From Mycolicibacterium llatzerense (lineage in GTDB: Bacteria > Actinomycetota > Actinomycetes > Mycobacteriales > Mycobacteriaceae): DNA of 64,000 bases. Under the pieces are notes generated by a model that was not told where the DNA came from, made no database searches, and saw only the letters and a list, made by a program, of their open reading frames with translations. Shown in pieces: positions 35,802 through 44,741 of this stretch; the stretch's first letter is position 1, and each line of letters opens with the position of its first letter. The stretch is from NCBI RefSeq assembly GCF_000878195.1, contig NZ_JXST01000006.1, positions 117,164-181,163 on the forward strand. The letters run 5' to 3'. The translations under genes were made by a program, and so were the position numbers.

Positions 35802-36827
35802 TCAGAAGCCCGAGCCGTGTACTTCGTGCCCGGGCTTCTCGAGCATCAGGCCGGCATAGGCGTCCGCCACCGTGCAGCCGTGGTTGATCACCCGATCCAC
35901 CTCACGGGCGATCGGCATGCTGAGCCCGTGCGTCTCGGCGAACTCCATGATCACGCTGGCGGCCTTGACGCCCTCGGCGACCTGGTTCATCGACGAGATG
36001 ATCTCCTCGATGCTCTTGCCCTGACCCAGCTGCTCGCCGACGTGCCGGTTGCGGCTGCGCTGGCTGGTACAGGTGACGATCAGGTCGCCCATGCCGGCCA
36101 GGCCCGCGAACGTGTCCCGGTTGCCGCCCATCGCCACGCCCAGCTTGGACATCTCGGCCACCGCGCGCGCCATCACCATCGCTCGGGTGTTCTCGCCGAT
36201 GCCCAATGAGTACCCCATGCCGACGGAGATGGCGTACACGTTCTTGAGCGCCCCGGCCATCTCGACACCGATCACGTCGTCGGTGGTGTAGGTACGAAAA
36301 CGCCTGGTGCGGAACAGGCCCGCGATATTGGCGGCCAGGTGCTGATCCGGCATGGCCAGCACGGCGGCGGCGGCATAGCCCTCGGCGACCTCGCGGGCGA
36401 TGTTTGGTCCGGCCAGGATCCCGGCCGGATGCCCGGGCAGCACCTCGTCGACGATCTGGCTCATGCGCATGTTGGTGCCCTGCTCCAGGCCCTTGACCAA
36501 CGACACCACTGGGACCCACGGCCGCAGTTCCTTGGCCAGCTCGCCCAGCACGTTGCGGAAGCCGTGCGACGGCACACCCATCACGATGACGTCGGCGCAG
36601 TTGGCGGCCTCAGAGAAGTCGGTGGTCGCCCGCAGTGATTCCGGAAGCGCCACCCCGTCGCCCAGATAGCGGCTGTTGCAATGCTTTTCGTTGATGTCGG
36701 CCGCCGTCTCCGCGGACCGCACCCACTGCAGCGTCGGTCCTCGGCGCGCGCAGATCGAGGCCACCGTGGTGCCCCAGGATCCGCCACCGAGGACGACGAC
36801 GGTCGGTACGCGCTGCGCTGGTGCCAT
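35802..36827 (-). CDS. gpsA: NAD(P)-dependent glycerol-3-phosphate dehydrogenase
   Basis: 341 residues. The nucleotide motif VVLGGGSWGTTVA lies near residue 10, followed by SLVKGLE, AGPNIAREVAEG, GALKNVYAI with the catalytic Lys, and GMGDLIVTC. It makes sn-glycerol-3-phosphate for phospholipids. Rv0564c follows htpX directly in M. tuberculosis; here about 7 kb of other genes intervene. Confidence 0.94.
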   Translation of the reverse strand: MAPAQRVPTVVVLGGGSWGTTVASICARRGPTLQWVRSAETAADINEKHCNSRYLGDGVALPESLRATTDFSEAANCADVIVMGVPSHGFRNVLGELAKELRPWVPVVSLVKGLEQGTNMRMSQIVDEVLPGHPAGILAGPNIAREVAEGYAAAAVLAMPDQHLAANIAGLFRTRRFRTYTTDDVIGVEMAGALKNVYAISVGMGYSLGIGENTRAMVMARAVAEMSKLGVAMGGNRDTFAGLAGMGDLIVTCTSQRSRNRHVGEQLGQGKSIEEIISSMNQVAEGVKAASVIMEFAETHGLSMPIAREVDRVINHGCTVADAYAGLMLEKPGHEVHGSGF

Positions 36828-36942
36828 GGCGACAGGTTATGTCGGAGTGTCCGGTCGGTGGTGCGGTTTGAATGTTGTGTCGGTTGGTACCCGCGACCTG
36901 TGCGACGATCGGATGAGGGATCGCCGAGGGGGTGCGGCAGCA

Positions 36943-38796
36943 GTGACGGTGACGGTGTCGCGTGTTCGCGCGGCCAAGCCCGAGGCTCTGCTCGACGCCG
37001 CGGATGAGGTACGGACCACGTCAGCCGCGCTGGAGATCGTCATCGGCGTCGAGCGCGGCCAGCTGGCGAACGTGAAAGCGAACTGGCAAGGGCAGGCCGC
37101 CGACGCCGCAGTCGCCAAGGCGCAGCAGCTGATCGATGAGCAGGAGGCCTACCGCGGCAGGCTGGACCAGCTGACCAAGGCGCTGACCGACGGCGGAAAT
37201 CAGCTGACGTCGCTGCGCAGCACCCTGCTGGAATTCGTGGATACCGCGATCCAACTCGGGTTTTCGGTCAGCGACGATGGCGTGGTCACACCGCAGCAGT
37301 GGTTGATCGGGGACTTGGGGCCCCTCAAGAAGGCGGCGGAGTTCTTCACCACGTCCATCCAGGAACAGTTGAAGGCCTTCGACACCACTGACACGCTCAC
37401 CGCGACGGCCATCGACCAGGCGGTGCAAGGCCAGAAGCCCTCGGCGCCGGTGAACATCGGCGGGCAGGACATCCAGATGCCGCCTCCGGGAACCAACCCC
37501 GAGGACGTCGAAAAATGGTGGACCGCACTGACTCCAGAGCAGCGGCAGCAGCTGATCGCCCGGCACCCACCCGAATTGGGCAACCTCAACGGCGTCCCGG
37601 CGAGCGCTCGGGACGCGGTCAATCAGCAGGTGATGAACGACGACCTGAACCGGGTGCGCGACGTCGCCAACCGCAACCATGTCTCCGAGGACGACGTCCT
37701 CAAGGACCCCGGCCGGTACGGGCTGACACAGACCGACGCCACCCGGTTCTACAACGCGCGGCGGACCAGCGAGGGGTTGGCGCACCAGCGCGGATCGAAC
37801 ACGGACCCCAACAGGTCACGTCCGGTCATGCTCTGGGCCTACCAACCGGAGGCGGACGGCGGGCAGGGGCGGGCAGCCATCTGCCTCGGCAACCCGGACA
37901 CTGCCAACAACACCACGGTCATCGTGCCGGGCACCGGGAGCAGTGTCCACGACGGCTGGTTGGCCGACGGTCACGACGACGCCATCCACGTATACGACCA
38001 GGCGAAGCTGGCCGACCCGAATCGCTCGACCGCGGTGATGATGTGGATGGGGTACGACGCGCCCGACAGCTTCACCGATCCGCGGATCGCGAACCCGACC
38101 CTGGCCCGGCAGGGCGGCGACCTGCTGGCTGCCGACGTCAACGGCCTGGCGGCCACGCACTTGGGCACCTCTCATGTGACGGTGATGGGGCACTCCTACG
38201 GATCCACCACCGTCGCCGACGCGTGTGCGGGCAGCGGCATGAAAGTCAACGATGTCGTGTTGATCGGTTGTCCTGGAACAGATTTGGCGCACAGCGCGGC
38301 GGACTTCCATGTCAATGGCGGCCAGGTGTACGTCGGGGCGGCGTCGACCGATCCCGTCGCCCGGCTCGGTATGGGCGGTCCAGGGGCGGCGCAATGGCTG
38401 AACGCGGAGCTCGGTAATCCGCTGGGGCCGGTCGCCGGTCTGGGGACCGACCCGTCGGCAGAGGGCTTCGGCGCCACCCGGTTCCGGGCCGAGGTGGCCG
38501 GCGAGACCGGTTGGAGTTTCCATGATCACTCGAAGTACTACGACATGGGCAGTGAGTCGTTGCGCGCGATGACCGACATCGCCAGCGGGCACAGCGAACG
38601 CCTTGCGACCGACGGACTACTGGCCGAGGACCGGCACCGGCCGACCTTCTCGACACCCGACCACGTCAACCTGCCGTTCGGTATCGAGGTTCCGGTGCCG
38701 CATGTGGACATCCCCATACCCGGGACCCCGGCATATTCGGATCCCGAATCCAATCGCCCAGGTGAGACGGTGAAGAACGACCATGATTACAAGTAG
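36943..38796 (+). CDS. DUF1023 alpha/beta hydrolase with WXG-like N-terminal helical region
   Basis: 617 residues from GTG. The N-terminal about 120 residues are helical with WQG in NVKANWQGQAADAA, resembling the WXG100 fold of ESX substrates. The DUF1023 hydrolase domain (about 310-520) has the elbow TVMGHSYGSTTVAD, the acid region around VGAASTDP and a His in WSFHDHSKYYD. No signal peptide is seen, so type VII export is possible but inferred. The lipoprotein gene overlaps the end by 14 nt. Confidence 0.83.
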   Translation: MTVTVSRVRAAKPEALLDAADEVRTTSAALEIVIGVERGQLANVKANWQGQAADAAVAKAQQLIDEQEAYRGRLDQLTKALTDGGNQLTSLRSTLLEFVDTAIQLGFSVSDDGVVTPQQWLIGDLGPLKKAAEFFTTSIQEQLKAFDTTDTLTATAIDQAVQGQKPSAPVNIGGQDIQMPPPGTNPEDVEKWWTALTPEQRQQLIARHPPELGNLNGVPASARDAVNQQVMNDDLNRVRDVANRNHVSEDDVLKDPGRYGLTQTDATRFYNARRTSEGLAHQRGSNTDPNRSRPVMLWAYQPEADGGQGRAAICLGNPDTANNTTVIVPGTGSSVHDGWLADGHDDAIHVYDQAKLADPNRSTAVMMWMGYDAPDSFTDPRIANPTLARQGGDLLAADVNGLAATHLGTSHVTVMGHSYGSTTVADACAGSGMKVNDVVLIGCPGTDLAHSAADFHVNGGQVYVGAASTDPVARLGMGGPGAAQWLNAELGNPLGPVAGLGTDPSAEGFGATRFRAEVAGETGWSFHDHSKYYDMGSESLRAMTDIASGHSERLATDGLLAEDRHRPTFSTPDHVNLPFGIEVPVPHVDIPIPGTPAYSDPESNRPGETVKNDHDYK

Positions 38797-39310
38797 TCGA
38801 TATCGCGTCGGTACAGCGGCTTTCGTCTGTGCCCTGATGTTAGGAGGATGTGGCTTGCTTCCCCATAGCGATCGTCCAGTGCACCCCATGACCGATGAAG
38901 AGTCCATGGCCCAGGTCATCAATGCGGGTCGGCAATTGCGGAAAGTGGCTGGGCTGCAAGACGTTAGCGGTGGCGGCTATCTCGCGTTCTGCAATGACGA
39001 CGGCGATCCGCCGAACAAGGGCTACCTCGAGATGAGTGCGTTGCTGCCGGCGGGGGTCAATGGTCACGACTATGCCGAGCAGGTGAAGGCCGCCATGCTG
39101 GCGTCGGGATGGTCAGACAAGCTGCCCTCCCAACACATGTATGGCGGCACCATCAACCGGGACGGCGTCGCGGTCAACATCGAGTACTACCAGGGCGAAA
39201 GTCGGCTCGCGTTCAAGATTTACGGCGAATGCCGCAACATGACCAACCATCATGGCGACAGCAAGAACAACGGCACCAACTTGACCAAAGAGCTCAACAG
39301 CGACGGCTGA
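38783..39310 (+). CDS. Putative lipoprotein, 175 residues
   Basis: The signal peptide VGTAAFVCALMLGGC ends in the lipobox LGGC (Cys23). The mature part is hydrophilic and includes YLEMSALLPAGVNGHDY and a C-terminal Asn/Lys-rich tail. It overlaps the DUF1023 hydrolase gene by 14 nt, so it is probably translated with it and may act as its partner. Similar hydrolase-lipoprotein pairs occur in mycobacteria. Confidence 0.78.
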   Translation: MITSSRYRVGTAAFVCALMLGGCGLLPHSDRPVHPMTDEESMAQVINAGRQLRKVAGLQDVSGGGYLAFCNDDGDPPNKGYLEMSALLPAGVNGHDYAEQVKAAMLASGWSDKLPSQHMYGGTINRDGVAVNIEYYQGESRLAFKIYGECRNMTNHHGDSKNNGTNLTKELNSDG

Positions 39311-39313
39311 GCG

Positions 39314-39805
39314 CTACCGGTAGTTGACGAACTGCAGCGCCACGTCCAGGTCGGCGCCCTTGAGCAGGGCGATGATGGCCTGCAGGTCATCGCGCTTCTT
39401 GCTGGACACCCGGATCTCGTCGCCCTGAATCTGCGCCTTGACGCCCTTGGGGCCCTCGTCGCGGATGATCTTGGTGATCTTCTTGGCCTGCTCGCTGGTG
39501 ATGCCCTGCTGCAGCGTGCCCGAGACGCGGTAGGTCTTGCCGCTGGGCTGCGGGTCGCCGGCGTCGAACGCCTTCATCGAGATGTCGCGGCGGACCAGCT
39601 TCTCCTTGAACACGTCGACCGCGGCCTTGACGCGCTCCTCGGTCGAGCTGACCAGCTCGATGACCTCGTCGCCCTTCCAGGCGATGGTGGTGTCGGTGCC
39701 ACGGAAGTCGAATCGGGTGGACAGCTCCTTGGCGGCTTGGTTCAGCGCGTTGTCGACTTCCTGCCGGTCGACCTTGCTGACGATGTCGAACGATGAATCC
39801 GCCAT
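39314..39805 (-). CDS. YajQ family nucleotide-binding protein (Rv0566c ortholog)
   Basis: 163 residues, beginning [40 protein letters not shown] and [11 protein letters not shown] at the C terminus are diagnostic. Members bind cyclic di-GMP or other nucleotides. It is the last core-genome protein gene before the tRNA used by the prophage. It is convergent with the lipoprotein gene. Confidence 0.95.
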   Translation of the reverse strand: MADSSFDIVSKVDRQEVDNALNQAAKELSTRFDFRGTDTTIAWKGDEVIELVSSTEERVKAAVDVFKEKLVRRDISMKAFDAGDPQPSGKTYRVSGTLQQGITSEQAKKITKIIRDEGPKGVKAQIQGDEIRVSSKKRDDLQAIIALLKGADLDVALQFVNYR

Positions 39806-39919
39806 TGGATTGCCCTCCGTATCTGCGCCCCTGGTGGGGGTCCCGTTTTCGTGTTCGGTACATCTTCGTTGTACTCTGCTACTCGCGCCAAACCCGGTAC
39901 CCCGGAAGGCGGCAAACCC

Positions 39920-40002
39920 GGCAGGTTGCCCGAGCGGCCAATGGGAGCGGACTGTAAATCCGTCGGCGGAAGCCTACACAGGTTCGAATCCTGTACCTGC
40001 CA
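39920..40002 (+). tRNA. tRNA-Tyr (anticodon GUA)
   Basis: An 83-nt class II tRNA. Acceptor arms GGCAGGT (39920-39926) and ACCTGCC (39995-40001) pair perfectly; discriminator A40002, no encoded CCA. Anticodon GTA is at 39954-39956 in CTGTAAA. The variable arm and the T-arm GGTTCGAATC are intact. The integrase gene begins 91 bp downstream, so its 3' half should be the attachment site, restored by the phage copy. Confidence 0.97.
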
Positions 40003-40012
40003 CAAGTAGTAC
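39960..40012 (+). other. Presumed attL of the prophage in the tRNA-Tyr 3' end
   Basis: Tyrosine integrases of mycobacteriophages commonly use tRNA 3' ends, and here an integrase gene follows at once. The exact core cannot be fixed because the matching attR is beyond the right edge of the window. Confidence 0.5.
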
Positions 40013-40065
40013 CCGTTTGACCAGGTGTTTCGGTAGCATGCACCACATGCCAACACCGTATGCCA

Positions 40066-40091
40066 ACACACCCCCGATTCAGGGGGTGTGT
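40066..40091 (+). promoter_or_regulatory. Hairpin masking the integrase ribosome-binding site
   Basis: ACACACCCCC (40066-40075) and GGGGGTGTGT (40082-40091) form a perfect 10-bp stem with a 6-nt loop, ending one base before the ATG at 40093. The AGGGGG likely to act as Shine-Dalgarno is in the right arm, so the structure could limit translation. A terminator role is the alternative. Confidence 0.5.
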
Positions 40092-40092
40092 C

Positions 40093-41262
40093 ATGGCGTC
40101 CGTATCGGTTCGTGAACGCCCCCGCGCGGACGGCAGTTTCAGCTACGTGGTGCAGTGGCGCGACACTGATGGCCGCCAGCGCACACTGACATTCAGCAGG
40201 AGCCCGGTCGGCGCAGAGAACAAGGCCGAGGCCGATGCGCTCGCCGCGGCGATGAAAGCCCGCGGCATCGACGAGGCGCTGAAGCTCTACGGCATCGAAC
40301 TCGAACCGGTGACCCGCACCGAACGCAAGCCGCTCACCGTCGCGCAGTGGGTACGCACCTACATCGACAGCCTCACCGGCCTCGAGCAGGGCGTGATGGA
40401 CAACTACGAGTCCTACCTTGCCGGTGACATCGAAGCGCGGCCCATCGGCGCCGTCCCGGTAGCCAAGCTCGCCGAGGAACACATCAGGGCATGGGTGGCG
40501 ACCCTGCAGACCGAAGGCTCCGCCAAGAAGGGCTCACGGCCGAACGGGATCAAGACGATCACCAACAAGCACGGATTCATGTCTGGCGCGCTCGCTGCGG
40601 CCGTGGACAAGGGGCACGCGACGAAGAACCCATTCGCCGGCCGGACGCTACCCAAAGCCAACGTCGACCACGACCACGACATGCGGATGCTCACCCGGCC
40701 CGAGTACGACCAGCTGCTCGCCGCGACGGCCGAGTCGTGGCAGCCGATGCTCGCCTTCATGGTCAGCTCCGGCATGCGGTGGGGCGAGATCGCAGCACTG
40801 CAGCCCAAACACGTCGATCTGCGCACCAACACCGTGATGGTCCGGCAGGCATGGAAGCGTTCGAAAGAGGGCTACAGGCTCGGCATGCCGAAGACGAAGC
40901 GGTCGCGGCGGACCATCAACGTGCCCGCTGACGTCCTCGCCGAGCTGGACCTGTCGGGGGAGTGGGTGTTCACCAACCAGACCGACGGCGGGCCCTGCCG
41001 GTATCCAGCGTTCCGCAACCACGTCTGGAACCCCGCCGTCGCACGTTCGGCACTGAACCCGGCGCCCACGCCGCACGACATGCGCCACACCTACGCCTCG
41101 TGGCAGCTGGCCAACGGCGTCCCGATCACGACCGTCTCGCGGCAGCTCGGCCACGAGAGCATTCAGACCACCGTGAACCTCTACGGCGACGTCGACCGCG
41201 CCGCGTTTGAAGCCGCAGCCAACGTCATGGCCGCCATCCTCAAATCGACGAAGCCAGCATAG
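40093..41262 (+). CDS. int: Tyrosine-family phage integrase
   Basis: 389 residues. N-terminal arm-binding type region (VVQWRDTDGRQRTLTF), core-binding domain about 95-185, catalytic domain about 195-385. The catalytic set is visible: Arg229 (GMRWGEI), His328 and Arg331 (HDMRHTY), His354 (LGHESIQTT) and nucleophile Tyr364 (VNLYGD). It inserts and, with an excisionase, excises the phage at tRNA-Tyr. The ATG with the upstream AGGGGG is preferred over a longer frame from 40060. Confidence 0.93.
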   Translation: MASVSVRERPRADGSFSYVVQWRDTDGRQRTLTFSRSPVGAENKAEADALAAAMKARGIDEALKLYGIELEPVTRTERKPLTVAQWVRTYIDSLTGLEQGVMDNYESYLAGDIEARPIGAVPVAKLAEEHIRAWVATLQTEGSAKKGSRPNGIKTITNKHGFMSGALAAAVDKGHATKNPFAGRTLPKANVDHDHDMRMLTRPEYDQLLAATAESWQPMLAFMVSSGMRWGEIAALQPKHVDLRTNTVMVRQAWKRSKEGYRLGMPKTKRSRRTINVPADVLAELDLSGEWVFTNQTDGGPCRYPAFRNHVWNPAVARSALNPAPTPHDMRHTYASWQLANGVPITTVSRQLGHESIQTTVNLYGDVDRAAFEAAANVMAAILKSTKPA

Positions 41263-41347
41263 AAATTTCGTGTCGGACACGCCGGGTACCCTGCGGGTAT
41301 CCGGTAGGTAGATAGACTAGAAGCACCGAGGGAGGTGTGAATCAACG

Positions 41348-41839
41348 ATGGCGCTTGTAATCGATGAAGCCAAGAAGGACGCGGAGGACGTGCGCGGCGA
41401 GCACTACTGGCTGCATTCCTTCCCCGTGGACGTTGACCGCATCGCGCAGTCGATGGGTCTGCTCATCGAACGCACCTTCCTGCGCGACGGGGTGTCCGGG
41501 ATGCTGCAGTCGCGTCCTCCGGGAATCCCGACCATCTACGTCGACGAGCGGGAGAACGAAGCACGGCAACGTTTCACCATCGCGCACGAGATCGGCCACT
41601 ACGTCGAACGCATCAACCGCGGCCAGACCGACTTCGCCTTCATCGACGAGCGCGGCACCAAGTACGACATCCACGAGTTCTATGCCGACGAATTCGCCGG
41701 GAACCTCCTGATGCCGGCAGACGAAATCGACCGGCAACGCCGCGAAGGACTCTCCAACGTGCAGATGGCCAAGTACTTCGGGGTGTCCCCTGCCGCAATG
41801 GTGACCAGGCTTCGGAAGTTGGAGCGCCGCCCGGCGTGA
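41348..41839 (+). CDS. ImmA/IrrE-family metallo-endopeptidase
   Basis: 163 residues. The zinc motif HEIGH (His80-His84) is in RFTIAHEIGHYVE, and a downstream EFYADEFAGNLLMP supplies the third ligand Glu. In ICEBs1-type elements ImmA cleaves the repressor to induce the element; here it may act on the leftward repressor, although that gene lies about 1.8 kb away. The GTG of the next gene overlaps the end by 4 nt (GTGA). Confidence 0.9.
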   Translation: MALVIDEAKKDAEDVRGEHYWLHSFPVDVDRIAQSMGLLIERTFLRDGVSGMLQSRPPGIPTIYVDERENEARQRFTIAHEIGHYVERINRGQTDFAFIDERGTKYDIHEFYADEFAGNLLMPADEIDRQRREGLSNVQMAKYFGVSPAAMVTRLRKLERRPA

Positions 41840-42213
41840 GCATTGAGCAGGGAGACGAGCCAGGCACTACCCTTGGCGACGGGTTCGATGAAACGCGCTC
41901 CGATGACCTCCAAGTGACCTCGGAGACGGTGCCAGATATAGATGGCGCCAAGAACAAAGAAGCTATCCACGACCTGCAGACTGCGCGGGAACAACGCCGC
42001 CGCATCGTCACCTTCACCCTCCGGACGGTGTCCGGCCTGCTGATCGCAGCCACGGTGTGCATGGGTCTCTACATGTGGTCGCAGTGGCATGCCATCGACA
42101 GCAAGGTAGTGATTGCCTACTTCACTTCCGTCGTGGTCGAGACCATCGGCGTTCTGTACGTCATCACCCGGAACCTGTTCCCGAACGGCGCCAAGAACGG
42201 CGATGAGAAGTAG
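41836..42213 (+). CDS. Phage membrane protein with two transmembrane helices
   Basis: 125 residues. An acidic cytoplasmic N terminus of about 60 residues precedes helices at about 62-82 (LRTVSGLLIAATVCMGLYMW) and 90-110 (VVIAYFTSVVVETIGVLYVI). Coupled to the ImmA-like gene. Placed among genes expected to be on in the lysogen, it could act in superinfection exclusion; this is inference. Confidence 0.7.
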   Translation: MSIEQGDEPGTTLGDGFDETRSDDLQVTSETVPDIDGAKNKEAIHDLQTAREQRRRIVTFTLRTVSGLLIAATVCMGLYMWSQWHAIDSKVVIAYFTSVVVETIGVLYVITRNLFPNGAKNGDEK

Positions 42214-42258
42214 ATCTCGGAGTTGCACGCCAGGCTCGCTGATAGTCCATCAAACCCG

Positions 42259-42294
42259 AAGGCCCCGCTGGAGTTTCACTCCGGACGGGGCCTT
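42259..42294. terminator. Bidirectional hairpin terminator
   Basis: Stem AAGGCCCCG (42259-42267) with CGGGGCCTT (42286-42294) and an inner GGAG/CTCC pairing. It separates the rightward membrane protein gene from the leftward lipoprotein gene. Confidence 0.75.
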
Positions 42295-42301
42295 GGTCAT
42301 C

Positions 42302-42730
42302 TCAGTTCTCCGGGATGGCCCAAATGAATGCGCCGCGCTCGCTCTGCCAGACCATGTTGTCACCGTCGTACGTGACCTGGATGGCGACGTCCTGTTCGCG
42401 GCCGTTGCCTGCGTGGACGGTTGCGAGGGCCTTGTAGCTGTTGCCTGAATCCGATGCCACGACAACGGACTTGACCGACAGACGCAGTGGCTGCCATTGA
42501 GGGTCGGTGTCGAACTTCTGTTGCATGCTGTTCTTCACCTGAATGCCGAGCGCGGTGTTGCGTGCGGTCTTCGCGAGTTGCGGGTCGGTCGTGGTGGTGG
42601 GAGCCGGCTGGACCACGGTGACCGTCGACGGCGCCGGCGAGCGCACGATCCCGCATCCGGAGAGAGACAGTGTGGCGCTGGTTGCCGCGACAATGAGGAC
42701 GCCGGTCGCGATCTTCATCGGTGCGGTCAT
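42302..42730 (-). CDS. Prophage-encoded lipoprotein
   Basis: 142 residues. The signal peptide ends in lipobox LSGC (Cys26), then a Thr/Pro-rich spacer (TTTTDP) and a small domain (ALATVHAGNGREQDVAIQV). The start overlaps the preceding gene's stop (ATGA); an internal ATG at 42718 is an alternative. Together with the secreted protein upstream it forms a leftward two-gene unit probably expressed from the prophage, so it may alter the host surface or block other phages; this is inference. Confidence 0.78.
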   Translation of the reverse strand: MTAPMKIATGVLIVAATSATLSLSGCGIVRSPAPSTVTVVQPAPTTTTDPQLAKTARNTALGIQVKNSMQQKFDTDPQWQPLRLSVKSVVVASDSGNSYKALATVHAGNGREQDVAIQVTYDGDNMVWQSERGAFIWAIPEN

Positions 42731-42933
42731 CGCCGGCTGTAGTACAGGGAGTAGTGCCCGGGTCCCGTTTCGAAGCAGTCCGCGCTGGTGTTTCCGCTGG
42801 CGTGCAACTGCTGTTCTGCCGACTGGCAAGCTGAGCGGTTGGTGCCGAAGTCGACGTTGTCGGCGTGCGCGGGTGCCGAAACTGCGATTGCTGCGGCGGC
42901 AGCGGATGTAGCCAGCGCGAGTGTGCGGAACAT
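42727..42933 (-). CDS. Small secreted protein, 68 residues
   Basis: A signal peptide (MFRTLALATSAAAAAIAVSAPAHA) is followed by a mature peptide of about 44 residues with two Cys (SACQSAEQ, SADCFETG), likely one disulfide. It is the first gene of the leftward unit with the lipoprotein. No family recognised. Confidence 0.68.
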   Translation of the reverse strand: MFRTLALATSAAAAAIAVSAPAHADNVDFGTNRSACQSAEQQLHASGNTSADCFETGPGHYSLYYSRR

Positions 42934-43606
42934 GGTTCCCCCCCCCTTGTTCTTGTCTGAATCTGTGCTGATCCTAGGAGGTCGCTGTCCGTCGTGGATG
43001 CAATAGGTTGAGTTTGCTACCGGCGGTACTGGATAGGCTGCTCCGGTTGCGAGTTTCCTGGCATTGCGTGTGGCAACGTGATGTCGCGGACGGCCGGCTT
43101 GCTGAGAACGCGATTACCGCGCACTCGGTAGCGCACCTGGATTTGATCTGCACCGTGCGAATTTGCTGAACGGCAAAAGCGGCAAAAGAGCACCCCCCCC
43201 CCAGTTTTGCGCGGTCAGCTAACGCTGCGAAGTTGGCTGGACATAAAGGTGTGTTGAGTAGCGAAATTCGACGCGCCAGCAACATTCATAACAATTGTGC
43301 AAAGGCTAGGAATTCCCTGTCAATAAATACGTTAGGTAGGTAAATTAACGCCTACGCCCCGGGGAAGCCGACCGCACGAAAGCCGTAGGAACACAATGAT
43401 ATTCGCTCACCGTCAGGCCGGTCTCCGGTGCCAGAGTTACCGCTGAAAATATATCCGCGCGATGGAATCAAGAAAACTCTACCGGCGAATCCGGGCAGCT
43501 TCAGCAACGGGGTGGAAGGGTGGCCGGTGACCCCGAACTCGCCCGCCTGCAGCACGACGTCATGGACAGATTCGACGCTCAGCCATTCGAATGTTGGCCG
43601 AAGCCG
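42934..43606. other. Intergenic region of the lysogeny module, no confident gene
   Basis: Contains C-runs of nine or ten (near 42936 and 43192), an AT-rich patch near 43310-43350 and frames without good start signals. It should hold the promoter for the leftward secreted/lipoprotein pair and the end of the repressor transcript. A weak rightward frame at 43520 is listed separately. Confidence 0.5.
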
Positions 43607-43705
43607 CTACTGCGCCTGATTGTCTGGGCGTTCGACCTGGCCGGCATTGGACCTACTCCTGAAGTCTCGGAACCGGTCCGGCGCGGATTGACCCTCGTCC
43701 GGTGA
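43520..43705 (+). CDS. Possible small protein, 61 residues, opposite the repressor 3' end
   Basis: GTG start with GGAAGG six to eleven bases upstream; product MAGDPELARLQHDVMDRFDAQ with a hydrophobic centre (LLRLIVWAFDLAGIG). It overlaps the last about 100 bp of the repressor gene on the other strand. Composition is protein-like but nothing else supports it. Confidence 0.25.
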   Translation: MAGDPELARLQHDVMDRFDAQPFECWPKPLLRLIVWAFDLAGIGPTPEVSEPVRRGLTLVR

Positions 43706-44569
43706 ATCGGCGCCGCGGTTAGCTGGATTCATGTAGCTCCGGAACTGCTCGGCCACGTCCGCCGCAGTTGCGATGAAACCAGCACTACCTGCAGCCGGGT
43801 CGGTCTTCTCGTCTAGTTCGCGAGCGTATTCCTGCCCGAGTTCGCGCAGCTTGTCGAAGACCCGTTCATCCCGGTCGGGTTTGTCTGCGCGAACGACTTC
43901 GAACAGCAGCGGTCCTAATCCGTGGTGCGTGACGACCATTGTTCCTTGGCTGTTGTCGTGCAGGGTGATGCCGGCGAGCGCCAAGCCGGAGCGCACTTGG
44001 TCGCGTGCATCTCGCTCGCTACTGGCTTCAAGGCTTGCGGCCTGGACGACCACGTCCGGATCGGACGGGTCGTACCGGAACACGTTGAATAGGAATGTCT
44101 TCTCGTCTTCGGTCGCTTCATTCGATGCTCCCGGCGCCGCGGGCGAATCATGATTGTTGCCTGATTCGGACTGCTCATGTCGATTGATCTCCTGTCGTTG
44201 CGCCACAAGTACGCGCAGCACATCGAGTGCCGCGCGCCGTTCCGGTGCTGTCAGGTCATCGATCCCTCGCGGGAGTTCCATTGCGAATGGAACCCTTTGC
44301 GGTTGGTGTCCTGCAGCTGTGAACGCAACCTCGTCGGAGACATCAGCTAGCCACCCGATTGCTCGGACTGTTCCGTCCTTGGGCGCCTTTTTGTAGGTGC
44401 CGTCCAGGATTTGGGAGATGGTTGTGCGGTTCAGGGATAGTCCCCGGGGCCTCACTTCTTCTTCGTACCTGACGGCATTCTCTACGGCTCGGTAGTCGGT
44501 TGGCAGGCCGTTCTCTGCCCGCTTGTCGAGGCCTAAGAGAAGGAGGCTTCGCAGGGTGTGTGCGTTCAC
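43607..44569 (-). CDS. Phage immunity repressor (HTH), leftward
   Basis: 320 residues from GTG 44569; GGAAAG lies 9 nt before it, whereas the upstream TTG at 44578 would abut that RBS. An HTH-like segment near residues 45-75 includes LSLNRTTISQILDGTYKKAPK and resembles mycobacterial regulators with an N-terminal Cro/C1-like fold. The long C-terminal part is acidic and could dimerise or be the peptidase target. It is the only leftward gene facing the Cro-like gene, across a region with three TGAAAAC operator-like sites, as expected for the repressor. Confidence 0.75.
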   Translation of the reverse strand: MNAHTLRSLLLLGLDKRAENGLPTDYRAVENAVRYEEEVRPRGLSLNRTTISQILDGTYKKAPKDGTVRAIGWLADVSDEVAFTAAGHQPQRVPFAMELPRGIDDLTAPERRAALDVLRVLVAQRQEINRHEQSESGNNHDSPAAPGASNEATEDEKTFLFNVFRYDPSDPDVVVQAASLEASSERDARDQVRSGLALAGITLHDNSQGTMVVTHHGLGPLLFEVVRADKPDRDERVFDKLRELGQEYARELDEKTDPAAGSAGFIATAADVAEQFRSYMNPANRGADSPDEGQSAPDRFRDFRSRSNAGQVERPDNQAQ

Positions 44570-44622
44570 GACCGCCAACTTTCCGTAGCGGTTTCTCGGT
44601 GTACCAGCGACGCGCCCTCATG

Positions 44623-44732
44623 TGTGAAAACCACAAGATCAATCGTCGCATGTCAGATAGCCAAGTCAGTGGTTGACGGTTTGAAAACCACAGTGCTACC
44701 GTCTGCGCAGACAGTTGACACGTTGAAAACTG
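44623..44732. promoter_or_regulatory. Lysogeny switch: three operator-like repeats and the rightward early promoter
   Basis: Core TGAAAAC occurs at TGTGAAAACCACA (44623-44635), TTTGAAAACCACA (44680-44692) and CGTTGAAAACTG (44721-44732), all on the plus strand. A promoter with -35 TTGACG (44673-44678) and -10 TACCGT (44697-44702), spacer 18, has the middle operator inside its spacer. The left site lies close to the repressor start and the right one by the Cro-like RBS. Repeats and promoter hexamers are seen; repressor binding is inferred. Confidence 0.62.
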
Positions 44733-44741
44733 GGAGGCAAC

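Noticed and set aside
41262..41348. Possible second attachment site or small RNA in the gap after the integrase
   Set aside because: Too short, with no repeat of the tRNA 3' end and no clear hairpin; probably the promoter of the peptidase gene.
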